DNA from: Lineus longissimus
Taxonomy: Eukaryota; Nemertea; Pilidiophora; Heteronemertea; Lineidae
Assembly (NCBI RefSeq): GCF_910592395.1
Contig: NC_088319.1
Span: forward strand, 2,170,001-2,234,000
Length of the DNA: 64,000 bases
Reading direction: 5' to 3'
Numbering within the stretch: the stretch's first letter is position 1; every line of letters begins with the position of its first letter. Below the pieces are notes generated by a model, which worked only from the letters and a program-made list of their open reading frames with translations, did no database searches and was not told where the DNA came from. The position numbers were made by a program, and so were the translations under genes. This document shows positions 11,925 to 23,700 of this stretch, piece by piece.

Positions 11925-12017
11925 CTCAGAGTCCAAAAGACCAGCATCCTCAGCCTCGGTATCTATCTCCTGTTCTAAAATACAGATCTTGTCATCATCT
12001 GAGAAAAACCCCGCCAT
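11925..12017 (-). CDS. Candidate isolated first coding exon, unknown protein
   Basis: On the minus strand an ATG at 12017 opens 31 codons rich in Asp and Glu (starting MAGFFSDDDKICILEQEIDT) and ends exactly at a strong donor, GAG|GTAAGC, leaving phase 0. The composition and clean donor look like a real N-terminal exon. An in-frame upstream ATG at 12053 is possible. I could not find a convincing second exon downstream on the minus strand before the palindrome and transposon, and I do not recognise the protein. Any gene would run leftward through the 11.9-0 kb region, in which the transposon would be intronic. It may equally be a broken gene or a chance frame. Confidence 0.4.
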
Positions 12018-12059
12018 CTTTAGACCGAACGAAGCAATGATTGACGATGTCAAAAAAGT

Positions 12060-13660
12060 TACTAAATAAATACTGGCCAGCTTTTAGATTTCTAGCATCC
12101 ATCCAATGCAATGTGTCCTAATTGGGGATTGTACATAAAGATAGTCCATGTTATAAGTGAGTGTCGTAAGCATTATAAACTGGACTATCAGAGTGTTTTT
12201 ATTTCATTTGTATGATTTATTTGTGTGGAACTCTTCAATTGTACATGTATTGCAAACATATCTGGTGATCAGGTCTGAGTCATTTGACACTTAAAAAATA
12301 TGTGTCAATAATATGATATGAGTTCTGGCATATCTGGTCATGGAATTTAGGTCAAATATAATAATAATTCTAGAAAACTTTGATCATGTTTCTACTCTGT
12401 CTTCATTATTGTCTTCAGTCTCATTCTCTTATTCTAAGGTCTCGGTCTTATTCATTTAGCCCATGTATAATTCAATGGAGAGACAACTTCAACAATGACA
12501 ACATGTCAACCTGCCTGCATGCATATGGATGATTTGCTGGTTGTCCAGGGCAAGAGTTGCCTTGGACAGCCCACATCTCCAGCTCAGAGGACAATTTGCA
12601 GTAAAGTGAATTGCCCAGTCGGATGCAACAATTTCAGGTGTCTTACTCTCAGTGAGAGGAGGATTCGTCTCTTGGATAGGAACACCCGCTTGCCCTCCCA
12701 ATGGCATAGGCCTAACTCAGTCCCTGCTCAACCTGTTATTGACATCAAATGACAAGGCAATTAACACAAATGCTCATTACCATGGCAACAGAACAATGTA
12801 TCTCCGTACATATCATGTCATGATGTGCATTCATGCATGGCTTCATCATGTTGATTGGGGGAGGATCGCAACAATTATTCAATCACAAAATGAAATGTCA
12901 GTTTTCAATCGCCGTTTTCGTGCAGAAATATAGATTGAAATTTCACCTACCTTAGTGCAATGAACTCGCCAGAAAAGGGACAGTAACTAGCACCGTAGAT
13001 TAGGCTCAAAGAAAACTCGGGGAGACCGTCAACAGGCTTTTTTCACTGCATTCTAACATATTCCATGCAAGCAACCACCATCTTGGATGTTAAGCATCAC
13101 AACCTCGCCTCCAGGTGTGATTTCGGCCCAGCATCACTGGGGCGAGGTTGGCTGTAGCTCTTAAAGGACCAGTGGAGTTTATATGTAAAGGAGTACCAGG
13201 TTAACTCTGTGCATTATGCTCTGTACCGTGAATCAGGGAATGCGGTACCTGGCCCTATGTCTTGTTATCAAATAGGCCGCTTCTGGTTTCCAATAGCGAT
13301 TTCTGTCCAATCTCGAATCCTGTGTTTGCGGGCAGTCACAAGGTACCTTCCACAAAATTGATTATGCTTGATTGTAATTTCTTAGTTTTGGAACCCAGAA
13401 TCCCATCATTCTGGGGCAATCTCAGCACCCCAAGAAGACTGTTTCCCCCTCATGAATTAGGTTTTAAAGGAAGTTGACTGATTGAAACAAAAATGTCTCT
13501 ACCCGTGTTCCTTGGTTGTGACATTGTCCTGCCAGGAGACAGATTGCACATCAAAAAATGAAAAAATCAAAACAGAGCCGTAATCTATAAATGTATTCAC
13601 TTGTTCTTAATACTAATATATAAAAAGTAATAGAGATTATTATTTTATATACATGTATTT
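12060..13660. other. Intergenic stretch with small inverted repeats
   Basis: No recognisable exon. A short hairpin (TTGTCCAGGGCAA / TTGCCTTGGACAG) lies at 12540-12569, and CCTCGCCTCCAGGTG / CATCACTGGGGCGAGG around 13100-13150. Confidence 0.4.
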
Positions 13661-13669
13661 AACACAGGT

Positions 13670-14465
13670 TAAAGTGTCCATGCATTGATCAATGCCAATG
13701 TTCCATTATAGAGATGATGGAGAATTCCCATCATAGATACATGGATGGAAGCCACAGGTTCGTCTGCCATGGGCTATCATTAATCTGTGGATGGAATCCA
13801 CTGTAATTTTGACGGGCCTTCAAAGAATTTATATTAGAATTGGTGAACTATACATATTTTCCAAAATTTGAAGACTGTTACTCAAATGAGTCAGTGGGCC
13901 TATGACAGAACACTGTTACTCAAATGAGTCAGTGGGCCTATGACGGAACACTGTTACTTAAATGAGTCAGTGGGCCTATGACGGAACACTGTTACTTAAA
14001 TGAGTCAGTGGGCCTATGACGGAACACTGTTACATAAATGAGTCAGTGGGCCTATGACGGAACACTGTTACTTAAATGAGTCAGTGGGCCTATGACGGAA
14101 CACTGTTACTTAAATGAGTCAGTGGGCCTATGACGGAACACTGTTACTTAAATGAGTCAGTGGGCCTATGACGGAACACTGTTACTCAAATGAGTCAGTG
14201 GGCCTATGACGGAACACTGTTACTCAAATGAGTCAGTGGGCCTATGACGGAACACTGTTACTCAAATGAGTCAGTGGGCCTATGACGGAACACTGTTACT
14301 TAAATGAGTCAGTGGGCCTATGACGGAACACTGTCACTTAAATGAGTCAGTGGGCCTATGACGGAACACTGTCACTTAAATGAGTCAGTGGGCCTATGAT
14401 GGAATACCCATCAACAGATGGTCCACAGGCCATCATAGAATCTTTGATTGGATCCAAGTGTAAAA
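13670..14465. mobile_element. CCATCATAG-family element enlarged by an internal minisatellite
   Basis: Flanking parts 13670-13800 (GTGTCCATGCATTGATC, CCCATCATAGAT, GGATGGAATCCAC) and 14390-14465 (GGGCCTATGATGGAATACCC, GGCCATCATAGAATC) share words and order with a simple element at 45970-46210, which has the same GTGTCCATGCATGGATCACT start. In that copy the minisatellite part occurs only once or is degenerate, so the array seems to have grown inside an older mobile element. Confidence 0.55.
13869..14397. repeat. Minisatellite, 38-bp unit, 14 copies, each with an AP-1 core
   Basis: Unit ACTGTTACTTAAATGAGTCA followed by GTGGGCCTATGACGGAAC, 14 consecutive copies with variants CTTAAA, CTCAAA and CATAAA. 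Every unit keeps TGAGTCA. It lies 0.4 kb beyond the stop codon of the sugar transporter (which is on the minus strand), so it is in or past its 3' region. Confidence 0.95.
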
Positions 14466-14786
14466 CATAGTTGCCTGACCATAACCGCTGAATTCATAAT
14501 GAGGCGCCGTAGGTGCATAGTGCATTTACACTGTACACTGCGGTTCATTGTGACCTAGATGTTTTAGAATAATCATAACAGATGCATGCATGAACCCATC
14601 AATCATCCATGCAAGGACACCGTTACTTTTTCCTAATCAATGTTCCCAATCAAATGTAGTTGGGCATAATTTGTATGAAGTATTCTGACAGATTTTTCTT
14701 CATTGTCACAACGCCTTGAGATTTTTCCCGAAATGTTCCCGTACCCATACGAGAAATGGTTTGATCGTACATGTTACAACTATCAC

Positions 14787-17700
14787 TCAATCATCATGAT
14801 TTTGAAACGTTTTATATCCTGTTGGTTCTCTCATATTGTTACGGAATGTCAGCGATATCTCTTGAATTGTCTTATTTTTCGTCTCGGGGACTTTACAATA
14901 CGTGAAGATCCAGAAAACGGCCAGCAATACGGAGAACGGTATGAACGTGTAATTGCCGAGACCTTTCTGTAATGGTGAGAAAAAGACAATGTTAATTTCA
15001 CTGTTAGATGACGAAGATGGGGCACAACATCCCAACCGCAGGGGGTAACTGCCCACAGACATATTCGGGCCCTTTTGGGACGAAAAGGGGCATTCTACCA
15101 CAATAACTGCTCCCCAGATGTCACCAACAAATGAGTTTTTCATGCATATTTGGGCCCTTTTGGGAGGTGTTCTACCCCCCCCCCCCCCCCCCCCACCCCC
15201 CTACAGAGAGCCTACTGCAAACATCATTTGAATTTTTTTTTAAAGTAGCAACTGGGACGTAGGAATAGGATTTCAAGTACGAAGGATTCTTGTTACAGGA
15301 GAGGTTAAAACCTTGAAAAAAAAAACTTGAAAAAATCGTAACCTCTGTCATGGAGAATGGCACATCAAGGTGAGCTAATAGTGAGTTTCGGCATTTGCGA
15401 AAAGTCCCAAATCTACGGTACACCTACCTGCATCCATCGGAACCCCAAACCTATCACAAATGCTCCGAACCAGTTACACATGACAGCGAGACTCATTGCT
15501 GTGCCCCGCGGCCCCTGTGGGAACAGCTCTGCCACCATGAGCCATGGTATGGACCCTAGGAGAAAAAAGAAGCGGTTATAATACATGTACAGTTTAACCT
15601 CTCTATAAAGGACACCCTTAGGACAGACAAACGCTGCCCTTGACAGAGAGGTTTGATGATTACAGAAATCAAACTTAAGAGAAATAGCTGCTTCTAGACC
15701 AAACCAGTGACCTTATTGGAGGGTGAATTGCTTAGGCAATGTTACAGAGGTGTCTGCTAAGGGAGGTTCCACTGTTCCCCAATAGCATCCCGCGAAGTTA
15801 CTATTTATAGCTCACAAGATCATTTGCATAAGATATTGATGACGTTTTAGTCACGTGACAGGCGGACATCGACACTTATTTCTACGGATTTGAGCTTATT
15901 TCAAAGTCAATTATCTTTGACCCTGCATTGTTTTTAGCATGAATGATACCATAGAGTCAGAGAGAGAAATATTCAGAACAATTATGTAGTATTTCCAACA
16001 CTCGGACATGTGCCAGATTGAATCTAACTGCCCTAGTTAGAAAGCCTGAATCCATTACGAAACCGCATATTTGTCCGACATTGACTGTAATTTAGCGATG
16101 GGGAAATAGAGGGCAGCAGCTGCAGTGACGTCATCTTCGCGGAATGCTATTTCACAAAAACTTCTCTTGCACTCGCTTGATTGCAAATGGTTAAAAAGGC
16201 CATTTTGAGCACTTTTCGATGCATAAAACTCGCAAATATCTCGTTTTCATGACACACTACATACAATTCTTGAGATACATTTACCATAATTATTATCGAA
16301 ATGACAATTATATTACACTCTTTGAAAGATCTACATGTATTTTGATGTATCACTACGCCACTGTGATCAGGTTAATTGATATGCGTAGATGTACAGGTCC
16401 GAGTTGTTAGGGCAAAATATATCGCAGTCCTGTGAACCAACCAACCTCAACAGCAAACCTTGTCCCAGACTGCGATATTGCAACGATTGCATGTTAACCA
16501 TGTCTGAGAATTTCTGACCTGACCCACCTGGTCCTATTGCAAACATCATCATAAATCCGATGGTAAAAATTATCGCGATGTAGGTGAATGGCGGCCATTG
16601 CTCCTGGAGAAGAAAGAAACCATCAAAATTTATAAGAAGCGAAAGTTTATGCATTTCACTGTCGGGAAGGATTCTGGGTTTTTTATCTTATCAGATCTTA
16701 GTCTCATTTTTATCATATCAAATCTTAAATGTATTTTATCATGTCAAATCTTAGGCGGTTCTATAGCTCAAATTGTGCTCAGTTTTTAATCAATTATTTC
16801 AATCACAATTATGACAGGGAGTTTTTTTCTAGGAAAGTGGTAAAACTATTCGTCAAATATCCAAAATCAATTTTTTGGTTAGGATAAATGGAAAATCTGA
16901 CCTATATTGTAAACCAGGAACTATTCACGGCCATTTTATTTCACAATTTTGTTAAATTTCAACTTTTTGCGTACCTATATTCAGCATATTGACCACCCTC
17001 AAACAGTATTTTCAATTAGACTTTCTTTCTTGCAACCGTCTATTTTTCTGTTTATCGATAAACGCGAAAACCATCGCGAAATTTTTGCGATTATACGTTA
17101 TTGTGAAAACACAAAAATAAAAGTCGCATGAATATTTCTGGGTTTACAGTATCTGTTCCAGCCTTACCTTCCATAAAAACGAGACTGTGATGAGAACGCT
17201 GAAAACCCACATTCCAGCGAGACCATAAAGATGGAGTGTCCGTCGACCGGCGCGGTCCATCAGGATGACGGAGATAAACGTCATGACTACATTGACACCT
17301 GCGACTCCGATAGTCCCGTAGATGGCGTTCTCCAACGTCAACCCAGCTGACTCAAAGAGTGCCGTGGAATAAAATATAACCTGACGATAAAAAAATGGTA
17401 GAGATTGGTTAAAGGATCAATGGGATTATTAAGGTCGTTATTACCAAGCTGTCAGCTGCCAACTGGAGTCACCGTCCATTCTACAGTAGCAGTTCCCATC
17501 ATTGAATAACGCATGAAATGGAAAAATTCTAAAACTGACTGAATTCCCACGCAATTCTGATTCCGGGATTGGACCCAAATGAGGCCTCCATGCAGAGATC
17601 ATTTTGTGTGGGTTGATGCATGGTGGTCCACTGCCTGGAGCTGTGGATCAACACGAAGACGTCGTTATGTTAGCACTCGATTACCGCGCTAATGTGACGA

Positions 17701-20700
17701 CAATAGAAATGATGTTGCGTCTTAATAGAGGGTTGGCAATAAGTCCGAACTTGGTGTGCACTCATGTAAAGTAAAAAGCCACTTGCTCCTATTAATACTA
17801 TAAATCAAAGTGATAGGTTCACAATGAAACAGCCTGTAGATAAGCAGCCTAATAGGCCTATGTTTTCCTTTCCTTAGACCACCATTACGACATTTAGATG
17901 CTGTAGCATAGGCCTGCATAAAAAATAAACAACTTACTGCGTTAATGCCTGAGAACTGTTGTGAGAACTGTAGGACAACACTGATGATAGTCGGCCACTT
18001 CAGATAGCTAATGGTAAATAGATCACAGCACGTCACCTGAAAATGGATGAGAGATCCCTCCATTATCTGTTTTGACAGGTAGAACACACCACCAGAAGAC
18101 AACACTGATGATGGTTGGCCACTTGAGGTAGCTGATGGTGAATAGATCACACCAGGACACATGAAAATGGCGGAGTGATACCTCCACTATCCCTTTGATG
18201 TCCTTCATTGCATCAGTCCAGATGATAATTGTGAAAGTGGCAGGGTTAACTGGCTAAAATAGTTCTCCTCAAAAGAGTTATGATATTTGGGCAGTTATCT
18301 CTCCATGCATTATATGAAAACAACACAGTGAAGACCATTTGTGGCTGACTAGTACATATTGCCTTGAATGTGTCTACTGTCAGGACTGACATGAGAAATA
18401 CGACGATATATCGGGAATGACGTCGGCATTAAAGCATCCTGCATGATGTCGTGCAACGTCATTTGACGTAGTGACGTCATCATCGGTCTTGCGGCCATGC
18501 AGCATGCAGCATGAACATTTTTATGTTTACATTGCTGGCAAGGGTATTGTTTGCGCTATCATTACGAAATCCGTATGGGCCCTGAAACAGTATCCGTCTC
18601 GCTGCGCCATCTATCAGGATGTATGGGAAGGTCAGCTTCCTCATCGGTGCCCAACCACAGTAGAACGCAACAAACCTACCGTAGAGGATCAAGGAAAAGA
18701 ATATCAAGCAGTAAAAATCTCACCTTTGTGTCATTTTTGGAACTTTCAAACTCTGCTTGTATTTCTGCGACGTCCTCGTGTACGTTCAATGAACCTCGTA
18801 GAGATACCAAGGCTTCTTTAGCCTTGACCGTGTCGTCTTTGGTGATTATGAGGTAGCGGGGAGTCTCTGGGCAGAATGGTAATGTCACGAGTTGGATTGC
18901 GGCAGGGATGAGACTGAAACCTATCAGAAAGTTGTGCGATAATCATCTCGTTTACCCTTTCGTTGGCAAATTCTCATACACATATACCCATTTTCGACCC
19001 CCCTCCCCCCAGCAGGTGGAGTAGTGACTCCCTCCTTCACAATTTCTGATGCACAATCAGAAAGAGCTTGGCTTAAATTTCATATTTCAAGGTCAGAATT
19101 TCAGCTGAAAGTTCACCCTGAGCAGAATTCTGGGGGGCTAACATCTTTAATCCATACTTGATGTTGATATCACTGATCCCTGGCTGGTGTTCCTTGGAGG
19201 GGGTCATTTTCAACCCTTTTCCCTTCAACTCTTTCCCTACCAGGGGTTGTGAAGTGTACCGCACCCCTGGCCCACCCCCAGTATAGACCTGGGTGGCTGG
19301 GTCCCAACTTGGATTGGGAAAGGTTTCATTGTAATAGCTACCAATATCAGGGAGGTCTTCTTGAATCGAGTGCAGTGCTGCTACCTTGTTTCTCCAGGTG
19401 TAACTAACAACTTATATTATGGACTATCGATGAGGATAATTTGGCGGTACAGATTACCGCAGGTCAATAGGCCCTTTGCCAGATACGCGTCTACCACCTA
19501 GTGCAGGGAAAACAAACTACAGTACAACCTCTCAATTGCGGACCCCCATGGGACTGGGCATTGGTGTCTGTAATGTAGAGGTGTCCTTAATAGGGAGGTT
19601 ATGCCGTTATTGTCCAAAGTGGATTCTTGTGTATGAACACGGGGGTCAGGAAGCCTACATATTCCATATTCCATTTAGTTTTAGATATTGACTTTTTAAT
19701 ATTAATATTATGCGAACTTGAAATTAATATCATACGAACTTGAAATTAATTCATTGTTATACCTTATGGCATTTCTAGTGGAGGTCATATTAATTGATAT
19801 AAGCAGGTTGTGTTCGTACGCTACCTACTACATAGACAGCGTACATCCTTATAGTTGTATAGAAGCATTTGATTGAGCATGTACTGCATGCATAGTACAG
19901 TAAAAGTTAAAGTTAAAGTTTCGGGTTTATAGTCTGATATCAACTACGATATAGGTTATCATCTGACTTTCAGTTTAACCCCGTTCTGTCCTGAAACCTT
20001 TCAGTAGACCTCAGATGAGCTGCTCAACCAGCGCTTTAATCTGTGCATTTCTGACCGGTACCCATCTATGTACCTGGGTGCAGGGAGGCAAGTGAGACAG
20101 AGAGACCAGCCTACAGTCTCACGCCGACAGTGGGGATCGAACCCGGGACCTCTTGACCGCTGGTCGAGAGTCCAAGCCGCTACACCACAGCGAAAGACGT
20201 AAATTTCTGTTGACATACCGATCAGATATGGCCACCTGTCCGCCGTTCCCAAGATCTGGGTCAAACCAAGAATCTGCGCTATCATGATGGCCGTCACAAT
20301 GGCAAATTGATTGATGGTACCGGCTGCACCGCGGAGCTCGACCGGTGCGATCTCTGAGAGGTAAAGAGGGGCGATACCTGTGTTAATACCTGAAAGACAC
20401 AAAGAAATGGGATTCCGTCAAATCAAGGTATATATAAATATTTCAAATAAAGTTATAAATTATTGAAAAATTATTTGTTGAATATGAGGCTTTTTACTCA
20501 ACTAAAAAAGATTTTTTGATGATTTATCATTTTTTCCTATTTCATAAAAATGATCATAGCTTTGTCATCCAACAGATTTGTCAATGCACAGCCATTTATA
20601 AGGTAATGCTGTACAATTATAGCGGCAGTACAAGTATTGCCCTGTAGAAAATAGCTGACAGTGCACATTATTGCACACACAGAGGTTACAATTTTACTCG

Positions 20701-23700
20701 GGCCATAAGTGTACCACCTCTCCTTATGTTACCCTCATTAAGGCAAGAGCTCAGATGAATCTTTGCACCACTTTACCTTACTATTAAACAGCTTGATACC
20801 AGAGTAGAACAAGAATAAGAAATACAGTAGAACCTCCTCTAGCCGACACCTCTCTATTAAGAACAATCTCTCTATTGAGGACAATGCATTTCATCCCAAA
20901 TTCGTCCTTTCCATATAAGTTGACCTCTGTTATGAGGACACCTCTCAATAAAGGGCAGTATCTGTCTGTCCCAAGAGTGTCCTTAATAGTGAGGTTCTAC
21001 AAAATCAATAAACATGCCGTACCGCAAGACACTCCGACGATAAACCTTCCAGCGATCAACATCTCGTACGACCCAGCGACCTTGCTCAAGGACATCAATA
21101 GGACAGCAGCAACCAACACCACGTTATTGAGGAGCATGGTACCCTTTCTGAAAGGGCATGGAAAATATGGTGTTAATGGGAGAGTATAGGCAGGAGCCAG
21201 GAGGTCACATAGGGGGTCTTTGGTTGACTAGTATGCACAGTTTGGGGACTGGGCCATGTTTGGTTCGATCCAGCAATATTCCCCGTGGTCACAGGAATTT
21301 ATATCATCGGTCTTCCATAGACTGTTCAGGCATGAAGACTTTTGATGAACCGTCACAGTGAGTTGGGGGAGTCCCCTAGTGGCGACTTTATGTAACTGAA
21401 AGTCTCATCCAGCTGCTACCTATAGTCTGCCTTTAACAACCATTTTTAACTTTTGATATTTTGAACAACTTTTATCAGGGGTTTCATGTATAATATTTAG
21501 TATATCAAGCTTGAATTTTTTTACAAATAGGCCACCCTACCTTCCGAGGCGGTCGGCGAAGTATCCAAAGACCACGCCTCCGATCATGCCACCCAAGCAG
21601 AATATCGACACGATGGCCGACCACAGCCATGTGATAGAGTCTGCGGAGAAACCCTTCCCGTCACGGGCAAACTGTGTTTGGTTAATGAATGATTCAAGAA
21701 CCTGAAAAACATAAAATCAGGGATGCAAAAGGCCAGGGCCAAGGGATAAAGAGATTCAGGATGGAATCTCTAGAAACGTTGTCAATCTACTCTGGGAATG
21801 TGCACTGGCTGGAACACTGAGTTTTTGGTTTTCAATGCACTTCAAGGAGACAAATTTTGAACTCCCCCTCAATTCAGTTGACATAACTTTAAATGGTGTG
21901 TAAAAAAAAGTAAAGTTTGTTTATTATAGTGTCACCCCTAATGAAAGGGCCAGCCAGCTTTTTGGCTTATGAGACACTCTTCACTTCCAAACTCCTATCT
22001 CTAATGCCAGGCGCCTGGCGAGAAGGCAGTTTGTACCCTATGTTTAACTAGCTGGTGGCTAACCAACCAGCCGCATCGGAAAGAGGTTACCAGCGGGCCT
22101 CGAACCTTCGACCTTCCGTTCACGAGGCGGGCGCCTTAACCACTAGGCCATCGAGATCGGTGTGTGATCGGTGTGTATCTGGCGTAATTGAGTCTTGGTG
22201 TTTTCTCTGGGCATGCGAAGGGATGGTTTTGACAAAGTTTATTTGGATGCTGACCAGTTATGCGTTTAACCCAGAACAAAATGCTTTTGGCAATGTTCAA
22301 AAGTTAGCTTTAAGGGCATCTGACATGCTCTGAGTGTGCACATTCGTTTTATTTGGGCCCTGGTTTGTTTTTGTCAAAATGGTCCATTCCTTCAAGCAGA
22401 AGAGAACGTGGTAAAATATATACAGTAGAACCTCTCTATTAAGGACACCCTCGGGACTGAAAAGTACTGTCCTGATTAGAGAGGTGTCCTGATTAGAGAG
22501 GTTAAATTGAATGGTAACAACCACTTTGGGACCAAAACTAGTGTACTTAATAGATAGGGTGTCCTTATTAGAGAGGTGTCTAAGGGAGGTTCTACTGTAA
22601 TCAAACTTACACTCTCTGGTGGATTGACGACTCCGATGTGATAACCATACTGGAAGGATGTTCCCACGACACAGGCAAGGATGGCACATGCTAGCCGGCC
22701 AGTCATACCCTAAAGGAGAAATGATATCATGTCAAACTAATGGTGGTATCGACAGACAGAAATCAAATTGACAAATGTGACCCGTCACAGCAAAACCTGG
22801 AGGACGTTGCTCGGAGCTCGGCAGGTTGTTCTGCCCCGTTTTGCTGTGAGGTCACTGTACCCATGAAATCTGGTGGTTATGCAGATAGATTTTTTCAATA
22901 AAGCGACATTGAATGGCATTAGACTTAGAGACTACGTACAACCCCAAATCTTCTCCCAAGTACTGAGTAGCCCATCAAGTAAAAGTTTAATAAATTGCAC
23001 ATCTTATTAAACTCGTAACTTCCAGATGACCCCCCCTCGAAAAGATGACTCACCTTACTGTACATACACATGGCGTCACAAGATGACCAGCAGAAACACC
23101 ATATGGCCAGACCTCAACCCACAAACCAACTCCTTTGGACACTCAAAGTTACATTGAGCAAAATTCTACTCAATTTCACGTTCAAATATTCCAAAACTTT
23201 TCACAGTATTATCCAAATCATGATCAGGTTTTATCCAAAATATAAGTAAACGACTGCACACACAGGCCTATGCACCACAATATGCTCCTCTACAGATGAG
23301 TACATGTCGATATTGTAAGCAATTCAAATAATAGGCCTACATATTGTAGGCCTAGACAGAAAGCTGACAGCTGTTCAAGCAAATAATGAACTTAAATAAT
23401 AATGATAATAATAGTGTGTTCTTAAATAGCGCTTTCACTGTAATATCTACTGACATACTGTCTCAAAGCACATTACCATCGCACACATTATCATCTAGCC
23501 TGTCCTGAAACCTTTCTGGAAATCAAGGGCAGCCACAATCAAGCGCACACAAGGACATTTCAGGCCTAGCAAGTTAAGTTATTGAAAATGCTATGTCATC
23601 ACTTCCAGCAAACCCAATTTATTTTAAATTTTGTTCAAATCTCAGCTAAGTGTATACAAAAGACCTTTAACAAATCGACTACACTGTTACTGATGCAGTG

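Noticed and set aside
18023-18208. A possible alternative transporter exon starting MKDIKGIVEV
   Set aside because: The exon 6 to exon 7 join already gives the exact family spacing. This frame is intron plus a relic exon copy without donor or acceptor.
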